Assembly (NCBI RefSeq): GCF_016820535.1
Contig: NZ_JADHDY010000011.1
Coordinates: 36,458 to 100,457, forward strand
Reading direction: 5' to 3'
DNA from: Sporosarcina beigongshangi
GTDB taxonomy: Bacteria > Actinomycetota > Actinomycetes > Actinomycetales > Micrococcaceae
DNA: 64,000 nucleotides
The notes beneath the pieces were generated by a model, which saw nothing but the letters and a program-made list of their open reading frames with translations, did no database searches and had not been told where the DNA came from. The position numbers were made by a program, and so were the translations under genes. Below, piece by piece: positions 44,843-53,309 of this stretch (position 1 is its first letter; every line of letters begins with the position of its first letter).

Positions 44843-46219
44843 TCAATAGTGTGTGCCGATAGTTCCGCGCGGATTTTTTCCCGCAACTCTTGGGTCGACA
44901 TGGCTAAGAGGCTCCTCAGTCGGACGGCTGATGATGTCACGGCCATAAAGTATGCTCGACCGGTAGATGCCGCCCAAGAAGAACCAAAGAATCAGATACT
45001 GAGAGTTCAGGAGACCCCAGCCGGTCCAAAGTACTAGCACAAGTCCAGGGGCTGAACAGAGGAATGCCCTGCACGAGTAGAGTGCGTCGTAGTGGCGCAT
45101 GTTGCGCACGGCATCGGCAGTCAAATGCAACATGGGAACAAAAAACAAAACACCGGCGACTATTCCCATTTCAGCGATGGCTAGAACAAACGCATTATGA
45201 ACGGGGTAGCCCAATGCGGTTTCGGAACTGAATGGCGCAACTACGTCAATGTAGGAATTTAATCCCGTCCCAACTGCGGGATCTCGCAGAATTTGGGCAA
45301 TGCCGGCGCTGAATAGCGCCGGTCGGGCTCCACCTTCTGGATCATCAAGAAAACGTAGAACCACATCTCCGGTAAGGAAAATGCCCGCAAAGAGCATGAC
45401 AAGCAAGCCTGAAAGTCTCTGCACGAGACTCAACTTACCCGGGGCGGCCAGAAGCCAGAGAAACAGGATCGCGGCCATGGCGAGAATATTGGAACGGCTG
45501 ATTGTCACGAGCCCTAGGATCACGCAGGCGCAAACAATCAGCCAAGCCAGCCTGCGGTGGACGGTTCGGGGTGTTACGGTCCACGGTAAGACCAATATCA
45601 GGAATAAAAGAGCAATCTTACTGAGGTTGGCCGGGTGTCCCAGTGTTCCAGTGGCCCTACCTGTCCATGCCACCGCCAACCGGCCTTCACTTGTCAGCCA
45701 CCCTGGGATCAATACACCATTACGCTGGGCAAATGCTATTGCGAGTTGAATCAAAAGTATCAACAATATGGCGCCGAGAAAAATTGTGGTTGCTCGCGGT
45801 TCACTAGGAAGTCTCGATCCGACAAATCTCCCGATGGTCCATGCCATCGCGCCGGCTGCCAACACAATGAGACCGGACCATTGAGCGGCTGTACCGTCCC
45901 AAATAAAGACGGTCATGAACGAGAGCACGATTAGGCATATGGACATGGGAGCCGAAATGTATCGTCGTCGGGTCCTCAGAATAACTGCAAAAAAGGAAAC
46001 AGTAACGATGACGACATAAGTGGTTATTGTCGGTACTGGGGGGGCAATGTCTGAATACCCTGACGACCACGTCCCTAGGGCGAGTATATTCCTGGGAAGT
46101 AATGCCAATGACAGCAACAGTGGCACGGCGATCCAGATAACGATGCTGGACTTTCTGGATGCCAGCATCACCACGGCGATGACGGTGGCAAAGAGAAGTA
46201 CGAGGAGTACAGCAGCCAC
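44843..46219 (-). CDS. O-antigen polymerase/ligase-like membrane protein (second Wzy)
   Basis: 458 residues, about 11-12 membrane segments. GTG start one base after the previous stop. The WzyC-like region includes LVTISRSNILAMAAILFLWL and the loop FLDDPEGGARPALFSAG followed by GTGLNSYIDVV and GYPVHNAFVLAIAEMG, typical of the O-antigen ligase/polymerase family. With the flippase at 50407 and the priming transferase at 54660 it forms the second complete Wzx/Wzy set. Confidence 0.84.
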   Translation of the reverse strand: MAAVLLVLLFATVIAVVMLASRKSSIVIWIAVPLLLSLALLPRNILALGTWSSGYSDIAPPVPTITTYVVIVTVSFFAVILRTRRRYISAPMSICLIVLSFMTVFIWDGTAAQWSGLIVLAAGAMAWTIGRFVGSRLPSEPRATTIFLGAILLILLIQLAIAFAQRNGVLIPGWLTSEGRLAVAWTGRATGTLGHPANLSKIALLFLILVLPWTVTPRTVHRRLAWLIVCACVILGLVTISRSNILAMAAILFLWLLAAPGKLSLVQRLSGLLVMLFAGIFLTGDVVLRFLDDPEGGARPALFSAGIAQILRDPAVGTGLNSYIDVVAPFSSETALGYPVHNAFVLAIAEMGIVAGVLFFVPMLHLTADAVRNMRHYDALYSCRAFLCSAPGLVLVLWTGWGLLNSQYLILWFFLGGIYRSSILYGRDIISRPTEEPLSHVDPRVAGKNPRGTIGTHY

Positions 46220-46220
46220 G

Positions 46221-47351
46221 TCAGCAGTCCGTCCCGAGAGAGGACGATGCGTCCTGTCCGCCAGCGAGACGACTTATTGCGCTACTGAGCATCCTTGCGG
46301 TTGATGCATCATCGAAGGTTCGACTCCGCTGCTGCGCAGCACGGGACATGGCCTGCATCGCATCTGGGCTTCCCAGTGCCTTGGCGATGACCTTCGCGAG
46401 ACTGCGGGAAGATCGCGCCTCAAACTGGTATCCATTTATGCCGTCTTGAACAATCTCCAGTGGACCGCCTTCATTGGGGACGATACAAATGCAGCCGGCA
46501 GACAGTGCTTGCGGAACCACTTGCCCGAACGGTTCCGGCTGCCTCGTCGGCAATACGAATATGTCGGCCTCGCGGAGTGCCGTTTCCACGTCGTCTATGT
46601 GTCCATGAAAATTGATCTCGTGCCTAGATCGTTGAGCGTGGGAATGAAGGGTAGCTAAGTATGTTGGATCAGAGAAGAAGCTTCCACCATAGATATCAAG
46701 TTGTAGACGCACGCTGTCTTCCAACTCAATGTGGTCGAGGGCATCCAAGAGGATGTCTAGGCCTTTCCACTTGTCGGGTCTGCTCAAGGTCACAATATTG
46801 ACCGTTCCAGCTGACCGAATTGACGTATCGCGGGGCAGCGGGTGCGCGGCAATACCGGAAACAGGGTACGCGACTTCCACGCCCCGTCTTGCCAGGGATT
46901 TTGGAACGCAGGATGCTGTCCATCGGCTATTGGCAATGTATCCACTAAAAGCCAGCTGGAAAAGTGGCAGCACGATTGCGCGCTTGACCCCTCGGAGAGA
47001 GCCCATGGAAACTCTGGAATAGTAAAACCAGTTTGTTCTCTTCAGGCTGGGGGCGATAGCTAGTGCCATACCGGCGTATAGGCTGTTTGCGACCACTGAA
47101 GTTGGCTGTAGTCGTTTGAGTATGCGCGAAAGCGCCGGAGCAGCTGCAATGATGGAACGCATGGAGAAGTTGCCCTTGCAAAGGATATGAGTCTCAATAC
47201 CCAATGCTTCAACTTGCTCGGCCACAGGACCACCAGTAATGAAGATCACGCCCGTGCACATTTCTGGATGCAGCTTGAGATATCGCAGGAGTCCCAGCTG
47301 TCCGCCACCGGGCTGTGCAGAATGATCAATGAAGACTAGTCGAGAAGACAT
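46221..47351 (-). CDS. Glycosyltransferase family 4
   Basis: 376 residues from the ATG at 47351, chosen for its GGAGG site and the typical start MSSRLVFIDHSAQPGGGQLG. The donor domain shows NIVTLSRPDKWKGLDILLDA, DIFVLPTRQPEPFGQVVPQA (the E-x7-E region) and CIVPNEGGPLEIVQDG. It overlaps the end of the preceding glycosyltransferase gene by 16 bases. Confidence 0.85.
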   Translation of the reverse strand: MSSRLVFIDHSAQPGGGQLGLLRYLKLHPEMCTGVIFITGGPVAEQVEALGIETHILCKGNFSMRSIIAAAPALSRILKRLQPTSVVANSLYAGMALAIAPSLKRTNWFYYSRVSMGSLRGVKRAIVLPLFQLAFSGYIANSRWTASCVPKSLARRGVEVAYPVSGIAAHPLPRDTSIRSAGTVNIVTLSRPDKWKGLDILLDALDHIELEDSVRLQLDIYGGSFFSDPTYLATLHSHAQRSRHEINFHGHIDDVETALREADIFVLPTRQPEPFGQVVPQALSAGCICIVPNEGGPLEIVQDGINGYQFEARSSRSLAKVIAKALGSPDAMQAMSRAAQQRSRTFDDASTARMLSSAISRLAGGQDASSSLGTDC

Positions 47352-48472
47352 GAGGGAACCTCCGTCGAGATGGCCGTACGCATGTCGGCTACGATTTTCC
47401 CCCATGAAAGCGTCGCGGCCGGTGCAAGCGCAACGGCTGTGTCGCCACCGGTGGCGTTGTCGTAGTTTGCTAGCGCACTTGTGAACTTCGTCAGGTCAGA
47501 GGTGTCTGCATAGCTCGCCGCATCACCCAATGTCTCGTGAAAGATGTCCAAGTCTGAGGCCAACGTCGGGCACCCCAAGTACGATGCCTCTACGGGCGGC
47601 ATGCCAAAGCCCTCACCTCGCGATGCAAATATGAACAGGCGGGCGTTAGCATAGAGCCATTTGAGCTGGGCGTCGGAGACGAACCCAGCAAATGCAATCG
47701 AGCCGTTTTCTACGGCAGCCAAGGCTTCCGTGCCAAGATCTTCAAACTTTCCGTTTTTCTCACCGACAATGATTAGAGGGTGCAGTGGCGTTGCACGGCC
47801 ACTGGCAAGAGCCGCCTGAATAGTCATGGCAAGATTCTTGCGGACATTCAATCGGCCAACCGTTAGGTCAAAGTTTTGCGGAATGATTTGCAGGGTGGTG
47901 GATATGCTGCTGTCCGCATTTGAATTCAGTAATTCCTGAGTCATCCCGATTCCTATCGGCAGCACGCGATTCTTCGGCAGATGTTTACGTATGCGTCGCG
48001 CCTCGCTCTCGGATGATGTAAATATTATTTTGGCAAATCTGGCGGTCAATGGCATCAAGGAAAAATACAAGCGCTCCATGCGGCCGAACCATCGAGGGTG
48101 ATCCAAAAAGAGAAAATCATGGACGAATGAGAATGTATTAGAAGCAAACGGTGATGCAAAGTTGTGAGTTATGACGGCCTCTGCCTTGTGCCGTTTGGAG
48201 GCAAACCGGGATTCCAGCATGATCGTCAGTGCGTGCGGCCAGAGACGCGAAGGGTAGAGACTGACGCTCTCACCAACTGCGTTTCGCACTGTATCGAGAT
48301 GTCTGCTTCGTACCAATAGACCAATATGGTCGTCTGGGAATTCTTGGCTCCAGTGGGCAATCATTTCTCTCATTACGTGCCGCTGGGATGGTGGACCCTG
48401 GTGAAACCAGTAGGCATCAAACAGGACCCTCAGCTGACGGCTCCTTTCGGTCCTATGGTTTGACATCGGCAT
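47336..48472 (-). CDS. Glycosyltransferase family 4
   Basis: 378 residues from the ATG at 48472, preceded by AGGAAGGA; further upstream in-frame starts exist but lie deeper in the previous gene. N-terminal domain VLFDAYWFHQGPPSQRHVM, then the donor domain with LTVGRLNVRKNLAMTIQAAL and LFIFASRGEGFGMPPVEASY (E-x7-E motif) and CPTLASDLDIFHETLG. It resembles mannosyl- or rhamnosyltransferases; specificity is unknown. It overlaps both neighbours by 16-20 bases. Confidence 0.86.
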   Translation of the reverse strand: MPMSNHRTERSRQLRVLFDAYWFHQGPPSQRHVMREMIAHWSQEFPDDHIGLLVRSRHLDTVRNAVGESVSLYPSRLWPHALTIMLESRFASKRHKAEAVITHNFASPFASNTFSFVHDFLFLDHPRWFGRMERLYFSLMPLTARFAKIIFTSSESEARRIRKHLPKNRVLPIGIGMTQELLNSNADSSISTTLQIIPQNFDLTVGRLNVRKNLAMTIQAALASGRATPLHPLIIVGEKNGKFEDLGTEALAAVENGSIAFAGFVSDAQLKWLYANARLFIFASRGEGFGMPPVEASYLGCPTLASDLDIFHETLGDAASYADTSDLTKFTSALANYDNATGGDTAVALAPAATLSWGKIVADMRTAISTEVPSCLLD

Positions 48473-49577
48473 GATCCTTCCTAGAAGCTGCATTGCGCGG
48501 GACATTGAATGTGGAGTGGTCGCTTACCATGGGATCGTTCTCGGCAGCACGCCGGACGAGGATTCGCGATTGCCGTCTTCCCTTGGAGGATTTTGCGGCA
48601 GTTACTGCCACGGAATACAAGTTGGCGTGGCAAAGTCCGATTGAATCCCATTCCCGTCTAGCAAAATCCGGTAGGGCGTGGTCGGGTCTGACAGCCAATG
48701 CAAGTGCAATGTCGCGTCCCTGAATCTTCCCCTTGTACCTATTGACCCAGCCATTTCCCACCTCCGCGGACAATGTCGCAGTTGAACCACTATCTGGTAC
48801 CAAGACCGGCGTGGCGAGTCCCAGCGCAAGTATGACGGCCCCTGAGTTGTACAGCCTCGTATAGGGCAGCACAACTAGCCGAGCGTCGTTGATAATCCGT
48901 TCAAGGGTTTCTTCAGGAATGTACTCCAGTTGGACAAAAATACGACGGTCTTCGGCCGCGAGTTCTTTGATTTTCTGTCCATAGAGTGCATCGCTTGGTT
49001 GTCCTGCGATGTGCAGTCGAAACTCTTCACCTTGAATTTCGGCAAAGGCCGAGATGAGTTGTTCTATGCCTTTGTAGGGCCTAATCAAGCCAAAAGTGAC
49101 GACAGTAGTGGGGCCAGCATTTTCGGTGATAAGTTCACCCGTGGCATCGTAGCGGCCATGGAGGAGTACGACGCCCCGTGTGGGGTCGTTATCTGGATCT
49201 TCGTTGAGATATATGCATACCGTCACTAATCTATTGAAATAGTGCATGAGAGCTCTTTCAATAAATCGTGGAGGTTCGTGAGGAGCCCTGTTATGAACGG
49301 TATACACCACAGGTGTTCGCTGCAGGGCAATCTTCGTGAGAAACAAGAATCCCAGCATTCCTTTGATGGTCCGTCGAAAACGGGTCCCACCACGAAACAC
49401 ATACTCCGGCCATTGAAAGTGGACGATGTCGTGGTTCTCCATGAGAGCGCTCCGCCAAGAGAAGTACCGCAGATTCGCATGCGGTGACACTGCTCGGTCA
49501 AACAACGAAACGTATGGATTGGTGTCGCCTTCAACAAGCTTGACTGTCACCAGAACATTTGCACGCCCGGTCGTCAT
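48453..49577 (-). CDS. Glycosyltransferase, GT-B fold
   Basis: 374 residues from the ATG at 49577, whose ATGA overlaps the pyruvyl transferase stop. The N-terminal domain contains HDIVHFQWPEYVFRGG and VVYTVHNRAPHE; the donor domain has VVTFGLIRPYKGIEQLISAF, IFVQLEYIPEETLERI and LVVLPYTRLYNSGAVILAL. The pattern fits GT4-like enzymes of exopolysaccharide clusters. Confidence 0.84.
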   Translation of the reverse strand: MTTGRANVLVTVKLVEGDTNPYVSLFDRAVSPHANLRYFSWRSALMENHDIVHFQWPEYVFRGGTRFRRTIKGMLGFLFLTKIALQRTPVVYTVHNRAPHEPPRFIERALMHYFNRLVTVCIYLNEDPDNDPTRGVVLLHGRYDATGELITENAGPTTVVTFGLIRPYKGIEQLISAFAEIQGEEFRLHIAGQPSDALYGQKIKELAAEDRRIFVQLEYIPEETLERIINDARLVVLPYTRLYNSGAVILALGLATPVLVPDSGSTATLSAEVGNGWVNRYKGKIQGRDIALALAVRPDHALPDFARREWDSIGLCHANLYSVAVTAAKSSKGRRQSRILVRRAAENDPMVSDHSTFNVPRNAASRKDHADVKP

Positions 49578-50410
49578 GCTGCCTGCCACAGGTCGTGTGG
49601 GAATGCATCGATCAGAGCGGTGGGACTCCAGCCGGAGAGTGCGATTCGGTCGGAATCAAGGTGCGACTGTGCTATCTCCAGGGCCTGGGCGACGGTCTCG
49701 GCTATACGAAAGTCTTCTTGGCCCGTACCAGCCGCATAGTCATTATATTTGAAGTCTGGTTCAGCCGGTGATGCTATTGGCACTGCCGCGATACTCAGCG
49801 AGTCTGCCATCACGATGGCATGGAGGGAAGAACCAATGACCAGCTCGCAGCCGGCAATCAATGGCAGCAACTTGTCTAGACTGGTTCGCGGATCAACATA
49901 GTCGGGGTGGCCCCGGTAGAGGCGCGCGTCGTTAAGATTCGGTACAAGAATACTCCGCCTGGACTTTTCTGCAGCACGAAGTTCAGGGAAGAACATCGGC
50001 ATAAGCAAGGCCGGGTCGCCGAAGATGCTGGGGGTCACGATGCCGTGCTCCCTGGCCAACCGAGCCTGGGTGAGCGGACCACGGACGGCCCGTACATCCA
50101 ACCCCGCAAAAACGTGTTCTTGTCGGGGTACTTTTCCATTCATGCCTGTGCCCCAGACGGTGTCCCCTGTTGAAGCCATGTGCATCACTGACCCCACCGT
50201 CAGAAGGCGCCGACCCATGCCGACAGAGTGCCGCGTTTCAGCCGGTGGGGAAGCCGTTGCGGAATCAATTCGCATTTTTTCAACGACGATCGGGCCGAGC
50301 AGGTCACCGAAATTATTGACTCGGGGACCAAACCGATGCTGTGTCATTGGCACTCTAAAGCGCCTCGGATTCCAACTCATGATTTCGACATGGTTCGTTG
50401 GTGTATTCAT
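49574..50410 (-). CDS. Polysaccharide pyruvyl transferase
   Basis: 278 residues from the ATG at 50410, whose ATGA overlaps the flippase stop. PF04230-type signatures: FGPRVNNFGDLLGPIV, TVWGTGMNG, VRAVRGPLTQARLA and LVIGSSLHAIVMADSL with the conserved His. It transfers pyruvate from PEP to a sugar hydroxyl pair as a ketal, which gives the polymer negative charge. Together with the Ugd enzyme in the cluster this predicts an acidic polysaccharide. Confidence 0.88.
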   Translation of the reverse strand: MNTPTNHVEIMSWNPRRFRVPMTQHRFGPRVNNFGDLLGPIVVEKMRIDSATASPPAETRHSVGMGRRLLTVGSVMHMASTGDTVWGTGMNGKVPRQEHVFAGLDVRAVRGPLTQARLAREHGIVTPSIFGDPALLMPMFFPELRAAEKSRRSILVPNLNDARLYRGHPDYVDPRTSLDKLLPLIAGCELVIGSSLHAIVMADSLSIAAVPIASPAEPDFKYNDYAAGTGQEDFRIAETVAQALEIAQSHLDSDRIALSGWSPTALIDAFPHDLWQAA

Positions 50411-51897
50411 GAAACTGCAACTTTCAGGATTTTTAGAAGCGATCGCAAATCGGTGCGAAACTGTGGTATGAGGATGCAAAGTATGTATCCAAGAATTGAC
50501 AACAGGAGGAGGAACGCGAGGAGAGATACTGGGTTGAGGAAACTACCCGCCGAGAGGATTAAAATCACAGAAGGAGCATTAGCGATCGTGATTACAATTA
50601 GGGGGAGCAAAGTTGCTCTGACTAATGGCTTTACGTTGACGCCAGTTTTAGGAATCGCGAAGAGGGTCAGTATGACCCAATTGCAGAACAACCCGAATGA
50701 AAAGCCTAATGCCGCGCCTTGGGGGGAGTGTAAAGCGCCCAGTACAATGGCGACCAACATGAAGCTCCGCGTAAGGACTGTGTAGCGAAATTGAATTGCA
50801 GTGCTCTTCGTTACCAAGAAAGTCCAATAATAGGTATAACCCATGCACTGGAATATTCCACCCACGGCCAGAATAGACAGAATTCCAGCGGAGGCGGCCC
50901 AATTCTCACCGAGCAATATTTCCACGATTGGCTTGGATGCGATGGCAACAAAAATGAAAATGCTGCCTACGACGTATACCATATAACGCTGAATCAGAGA
51001 CAACTTACTGGTGAGCCATGTCGAGTCGTCCTGCCGGGCAGAGAGGATAGGAAGAGCCACTCTAGTTAGCGGAGTTGCGATCTGCTGAATTGGCATGCGA
51101 AAAAGCTGAAAGGCTTTGTCATATATGCCAAGCGCCGAGGCACCCCAAACTTTGCCGACCACGACCGAATCTGCGTTTGAACTGAGATAAGTCATAAGTT
51201 GAACCGCGAATGTGCTGGATCCGAATCGAATCAAATCACCCATTGGCGCTCTCGCGGGCAACCCCGGAATCCAGCGTGTACCGGCAACTAATATGCCGAT
51301 AAGTGTGATGCTGACCGCCAATTGTTGCCACACCAGCGCATAAAGTCCGGCGCCGCGCAAAGCCAATATGATGGCAACCACAAGAGCCATAAATTGTGCG
51401 AGCACATCAGCCCTAGCCAATAGCTTGAACTGAAGCCCTCGAGCTGCCCTTGCCGTCATCTGTGCTAGGGCAGATTGGAAAAGAAAGTTGAAGGCCAGGA
51501 TTTGTATTGCCATTATGAGCCCAGGTTCATTGTAAAACTTGGAAATCCATGGCGCTAAAACAAAGAATCCTGAGGCGATAATAGAACCGATTGCAACATT
51601 AAGCCAGAATAGATTGTTCTGTTGTCCTTTTGACAGTGTCTTGGCTTGCATTGCCGCCGTGGAGAGGCCGAAGTCACCCATGAGAGTCGCGAATCCACCT
51701 AGGGCCATGATCATGGCAAATTCCCCGAAATCCTCGGGCTTCAATACCCGGGCCAAGACAACAGTTCCACAGAATTGAATGGTGAACTTCACCCACTGGC
51801 CGATCAAAGTGGATTTTGTTCCCTTGACTGCCGTTGCTGTGGACACGTGCTTATGGGCGTCGCTGTGCTGCGACGAATCCTGCGAGGTCGACTTCAA
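50407..51897 (-). CDS. Polysaccharide flippase (second Wzx-like, MOP superfamily)
   Basis: 496 residues, 12-14 membrane segments. The TTG at 51897 is taken as start because GAGGTGG precedes it at good spacing. The N-terminal region KSTLIGQWVKFTIQFCGTVV and ARVLKPEDFGEFAMIMALGG is typical of the RfbX/Wzx families. It should flip the lipid-linked repeat unit of the second polymer. Codons are A/T-richer than those of the flippase at 16410. Confidence 0.87.
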   Translation of the reverse strand: MKSTSQDSSQHSDAHKHVSTATAVKGTKSTLIGQWVKFTIQFCGTVVLARVLKPEDFGEFAMIMALGGFATLMGDFGLSTAAMQAKTLSKGQQNNLFWLNVAIGSIIASGFFVLAPWISKFYNEPGLIMAIQILAFNFLFQSALAQMTARAARGLQFKLLARADVLAQFMALVVAIILALRGAGLYALVWQQLAVSITLIGILVAGTRWIPGLPARAPMGDLIRFGSSTFAVQLMTYLSSNADSVVVGKVWGASALGIYDKAFQLFRMPIQQIATPLTRVALPILSARQDDSTWLTSKLSLIQRYMVYVVGSIFIFVAIASKPIVEILLGENWAASAGILSILAVGGIFQCMGYTYYWTFLVTKSTAIQFRYTVLTRSFMLVAIVLGALHSPQGAALGFSFGLFCNWVILTLFAIPKTGVNVKPLVRATLLPLIVITIANAPSVILILSAGSFLNPVSLLAFLLLLSILGYILCILIPQFRTDLRSLLKILKVAVS

Positions 51898-52083
51898 GGT
51901 GCCACCTCGTGATGTGGTATTGCCGATGGCATTCCTGCATGCTGCTCGCAGAATATATTGGCTGATCCTCTCCTCATGTCGTCTCCCACAGACCTGCCGA
52001 TGACGGGCGCTGGCTGCATCGCGTGCGGTTCATGAATGACATTCGGGCGATGCTGCCATTGCCGGTCACGTGATTTGGAACTT
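51898..52083. other. Gap between flippase and nucleotidyltransferase genes
   Basis: 186 bases, no gene recognised; a 66-codon minus-strand frame here has no family resemblance. It may hold an internal promoter for the downstream half of the cluster. Confidence 0.45.
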
Positions 52084-52971
52084 TCATCGTTCAACCCGGT
52101 CCCGTCTCAAATTCGTAGGCAAATATCGCAGGAAGTTCCCGATGCGCTTTGCACGTAAATTGCTCTTTTGAATAAACGTTTTGGAAACCACACTGATGTC
52201 CTTGCTGGCCAGCTGCTCATCAGATGGGTAGAGTGCTCTCGCGATCATTCTAAACTTGGTTTTCCAATTGCTGTGTCGAATTTCATGCAAGCGATACATG
52301 CCTGGCAGTCGAGTATTCTGCCGGTTCTTCCACTCTTGACTAGGTTCAGCTTCTTCTAGGTCGGTCCCGGACTGCGAAAGAAACTTAAGATAGGGTCGCG
52401 CTGTTCCGAGGCTTCCGGTACGCGCGGCTATTGCGTGGATCTCTTCAAAGGAGACGCTAATCGACTTAAGGTGGTTGTAGTCCATTTGATTAACCGGAAG
52501 CCAAGAGGCTCGAAGGGAATGTAGCGCCTGAATGAGAGCTGCACTGTTTCGATCGGGTATGTTTACCATATGTCCGGCGCTTAGGTATGTGGTGCGTCGC
52601 TCCCACAAAGCGTCGAAGGCGATGTCAGTCCCCGTCTCGAATCCTGGAAAATGATGGTGAACATCAATATCGCATGGCCACTGGGGATGGTACAGCGTTG
52701 TTGAATGACTTGGAAATACATCGTCTTTGTCGTGAGGACGGGGAATCCAGCCGAGTCCCTTGAACACCTGAACCAGGAGTTCCGTGTCGCGTTCTCGCAC
52801 CATTACGTCGACGTCCGCAGACTCTCGGGTTGGCCGGACCCCCTGGTGGGTGGCGCCAGGCCCCTTGATGATCAGGAAGTCGATTCCGTAAGCCTTCCCA
52901 AGGTAGGCTACTTGCGCGGCGGCCAAGGCCACCGCTTCAGTGAGGTTGAATGCTTGCGCGTTGTTGTTCAT
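52084..52971 (-). CDS. Nucleotidyltransferase-family protein (NTP_transf_5-like)
   Basis: 295 residues from the ATG at 52971. IDFLIIKGPGATHQGVRPTR followed by ESADVDVMVRERDTELLVQV is the nucleotidyltransferase-fold core (acidic D-x-D). DIDVHHHFPGFETGTDI provides a further acidic/His cluster seen in the uncharacterised NTP_transf_5 family. These proteins often stand beside PqqD-like proteins in polysaccharide clusters, as here. The substrate is unknown; antibiotic-resistance-type nucleotidyl transfer should not be assumed. Confidence 0.78.
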   Translation of the reverse strand: MNNNAQAFNLTEAVALAAAQVAYLGKAYGIDFLIIKGPGATHQGVRPTRESADVDVMVRERDTELLVQVFKGLGWIPRPHDKDDVFPSHSTTLYHPQWPCDIDVHHHFPGFETGTDIAFDALWERRTTYLSAGHMVNIPDRNSAALIQALHSLRASWLPVNQMDYNHLKSISVSFEEIHAIAARTGSLGTARPYLKFLSQSGTDLEEAEPSQEWKNRQNTRLPGMYRLHEIRHSNWKTKFRMIARALYPSDEQLASKDISVVSKTFIQKSNLRAKRIGNFLRYLPTNLRRDRVER

Positions 52972-53008
52972 GCACCCTGTGCTCTCATATGGCTGCAGGC
53001 AGGCATAG

Positions 53009-53305
53009 TCATTGGACCTCGCGTGTGGAAACGTCAAAGTAGCCCAGGGCTACCAGGTGTCGAGAAAATTCTGTGATGTCTTGCACGATGCGTTCGGCAT
53101 TGGTGTCATAAAAGAATGATGCGACGTCTTCGATGGTATTTTTGCCGTCAAAGAGGTCCCAGAGGTCAACGCTGGAGCCCTCAAGGATGATGGGCTGTGG
53201 TTGTGATAACTCCAGAATTACGAGTCTGTTTGTCTCATGGTCTCTTGACACGGCAAGGGACGCCCTTTTGTGGACAATTGAATTCGGCAATATTTCTGGC
53301 GGCAT
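53009..53305 (-). CDS. PqqD-like (RiPP recognition element fold) protein
   Basis: 98 residues from the ATG at 53305; a longer frame reading from 53407 lies inside ugd and lacks a signal. The sequence RLVILELSQPQPIILEGSSV followed by DLWDLFDGKNTIEDVASFF and a C-terminal FSRHLVALGYFDV has the winged-helix PqqD pattern. PqqD proteins usually hold a precursor peptide for a modifying enzyme, but no radical SAM or precursor gene is seen nearby. It starts right after ugd and is followed by the nucleotidyltransferase gene. Confidence 0.75.
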   Translation of the reverse strand: MPPEILPNSIVHKRASLAVSRDHETNRLVILELSQPQPIILEGSSVDLWDLFDGKNTIEDVASFFYDTNAERIVQDITEFSRHLVALGYFDVSTREVQ

Positions 53306-53309
53306 CAAC

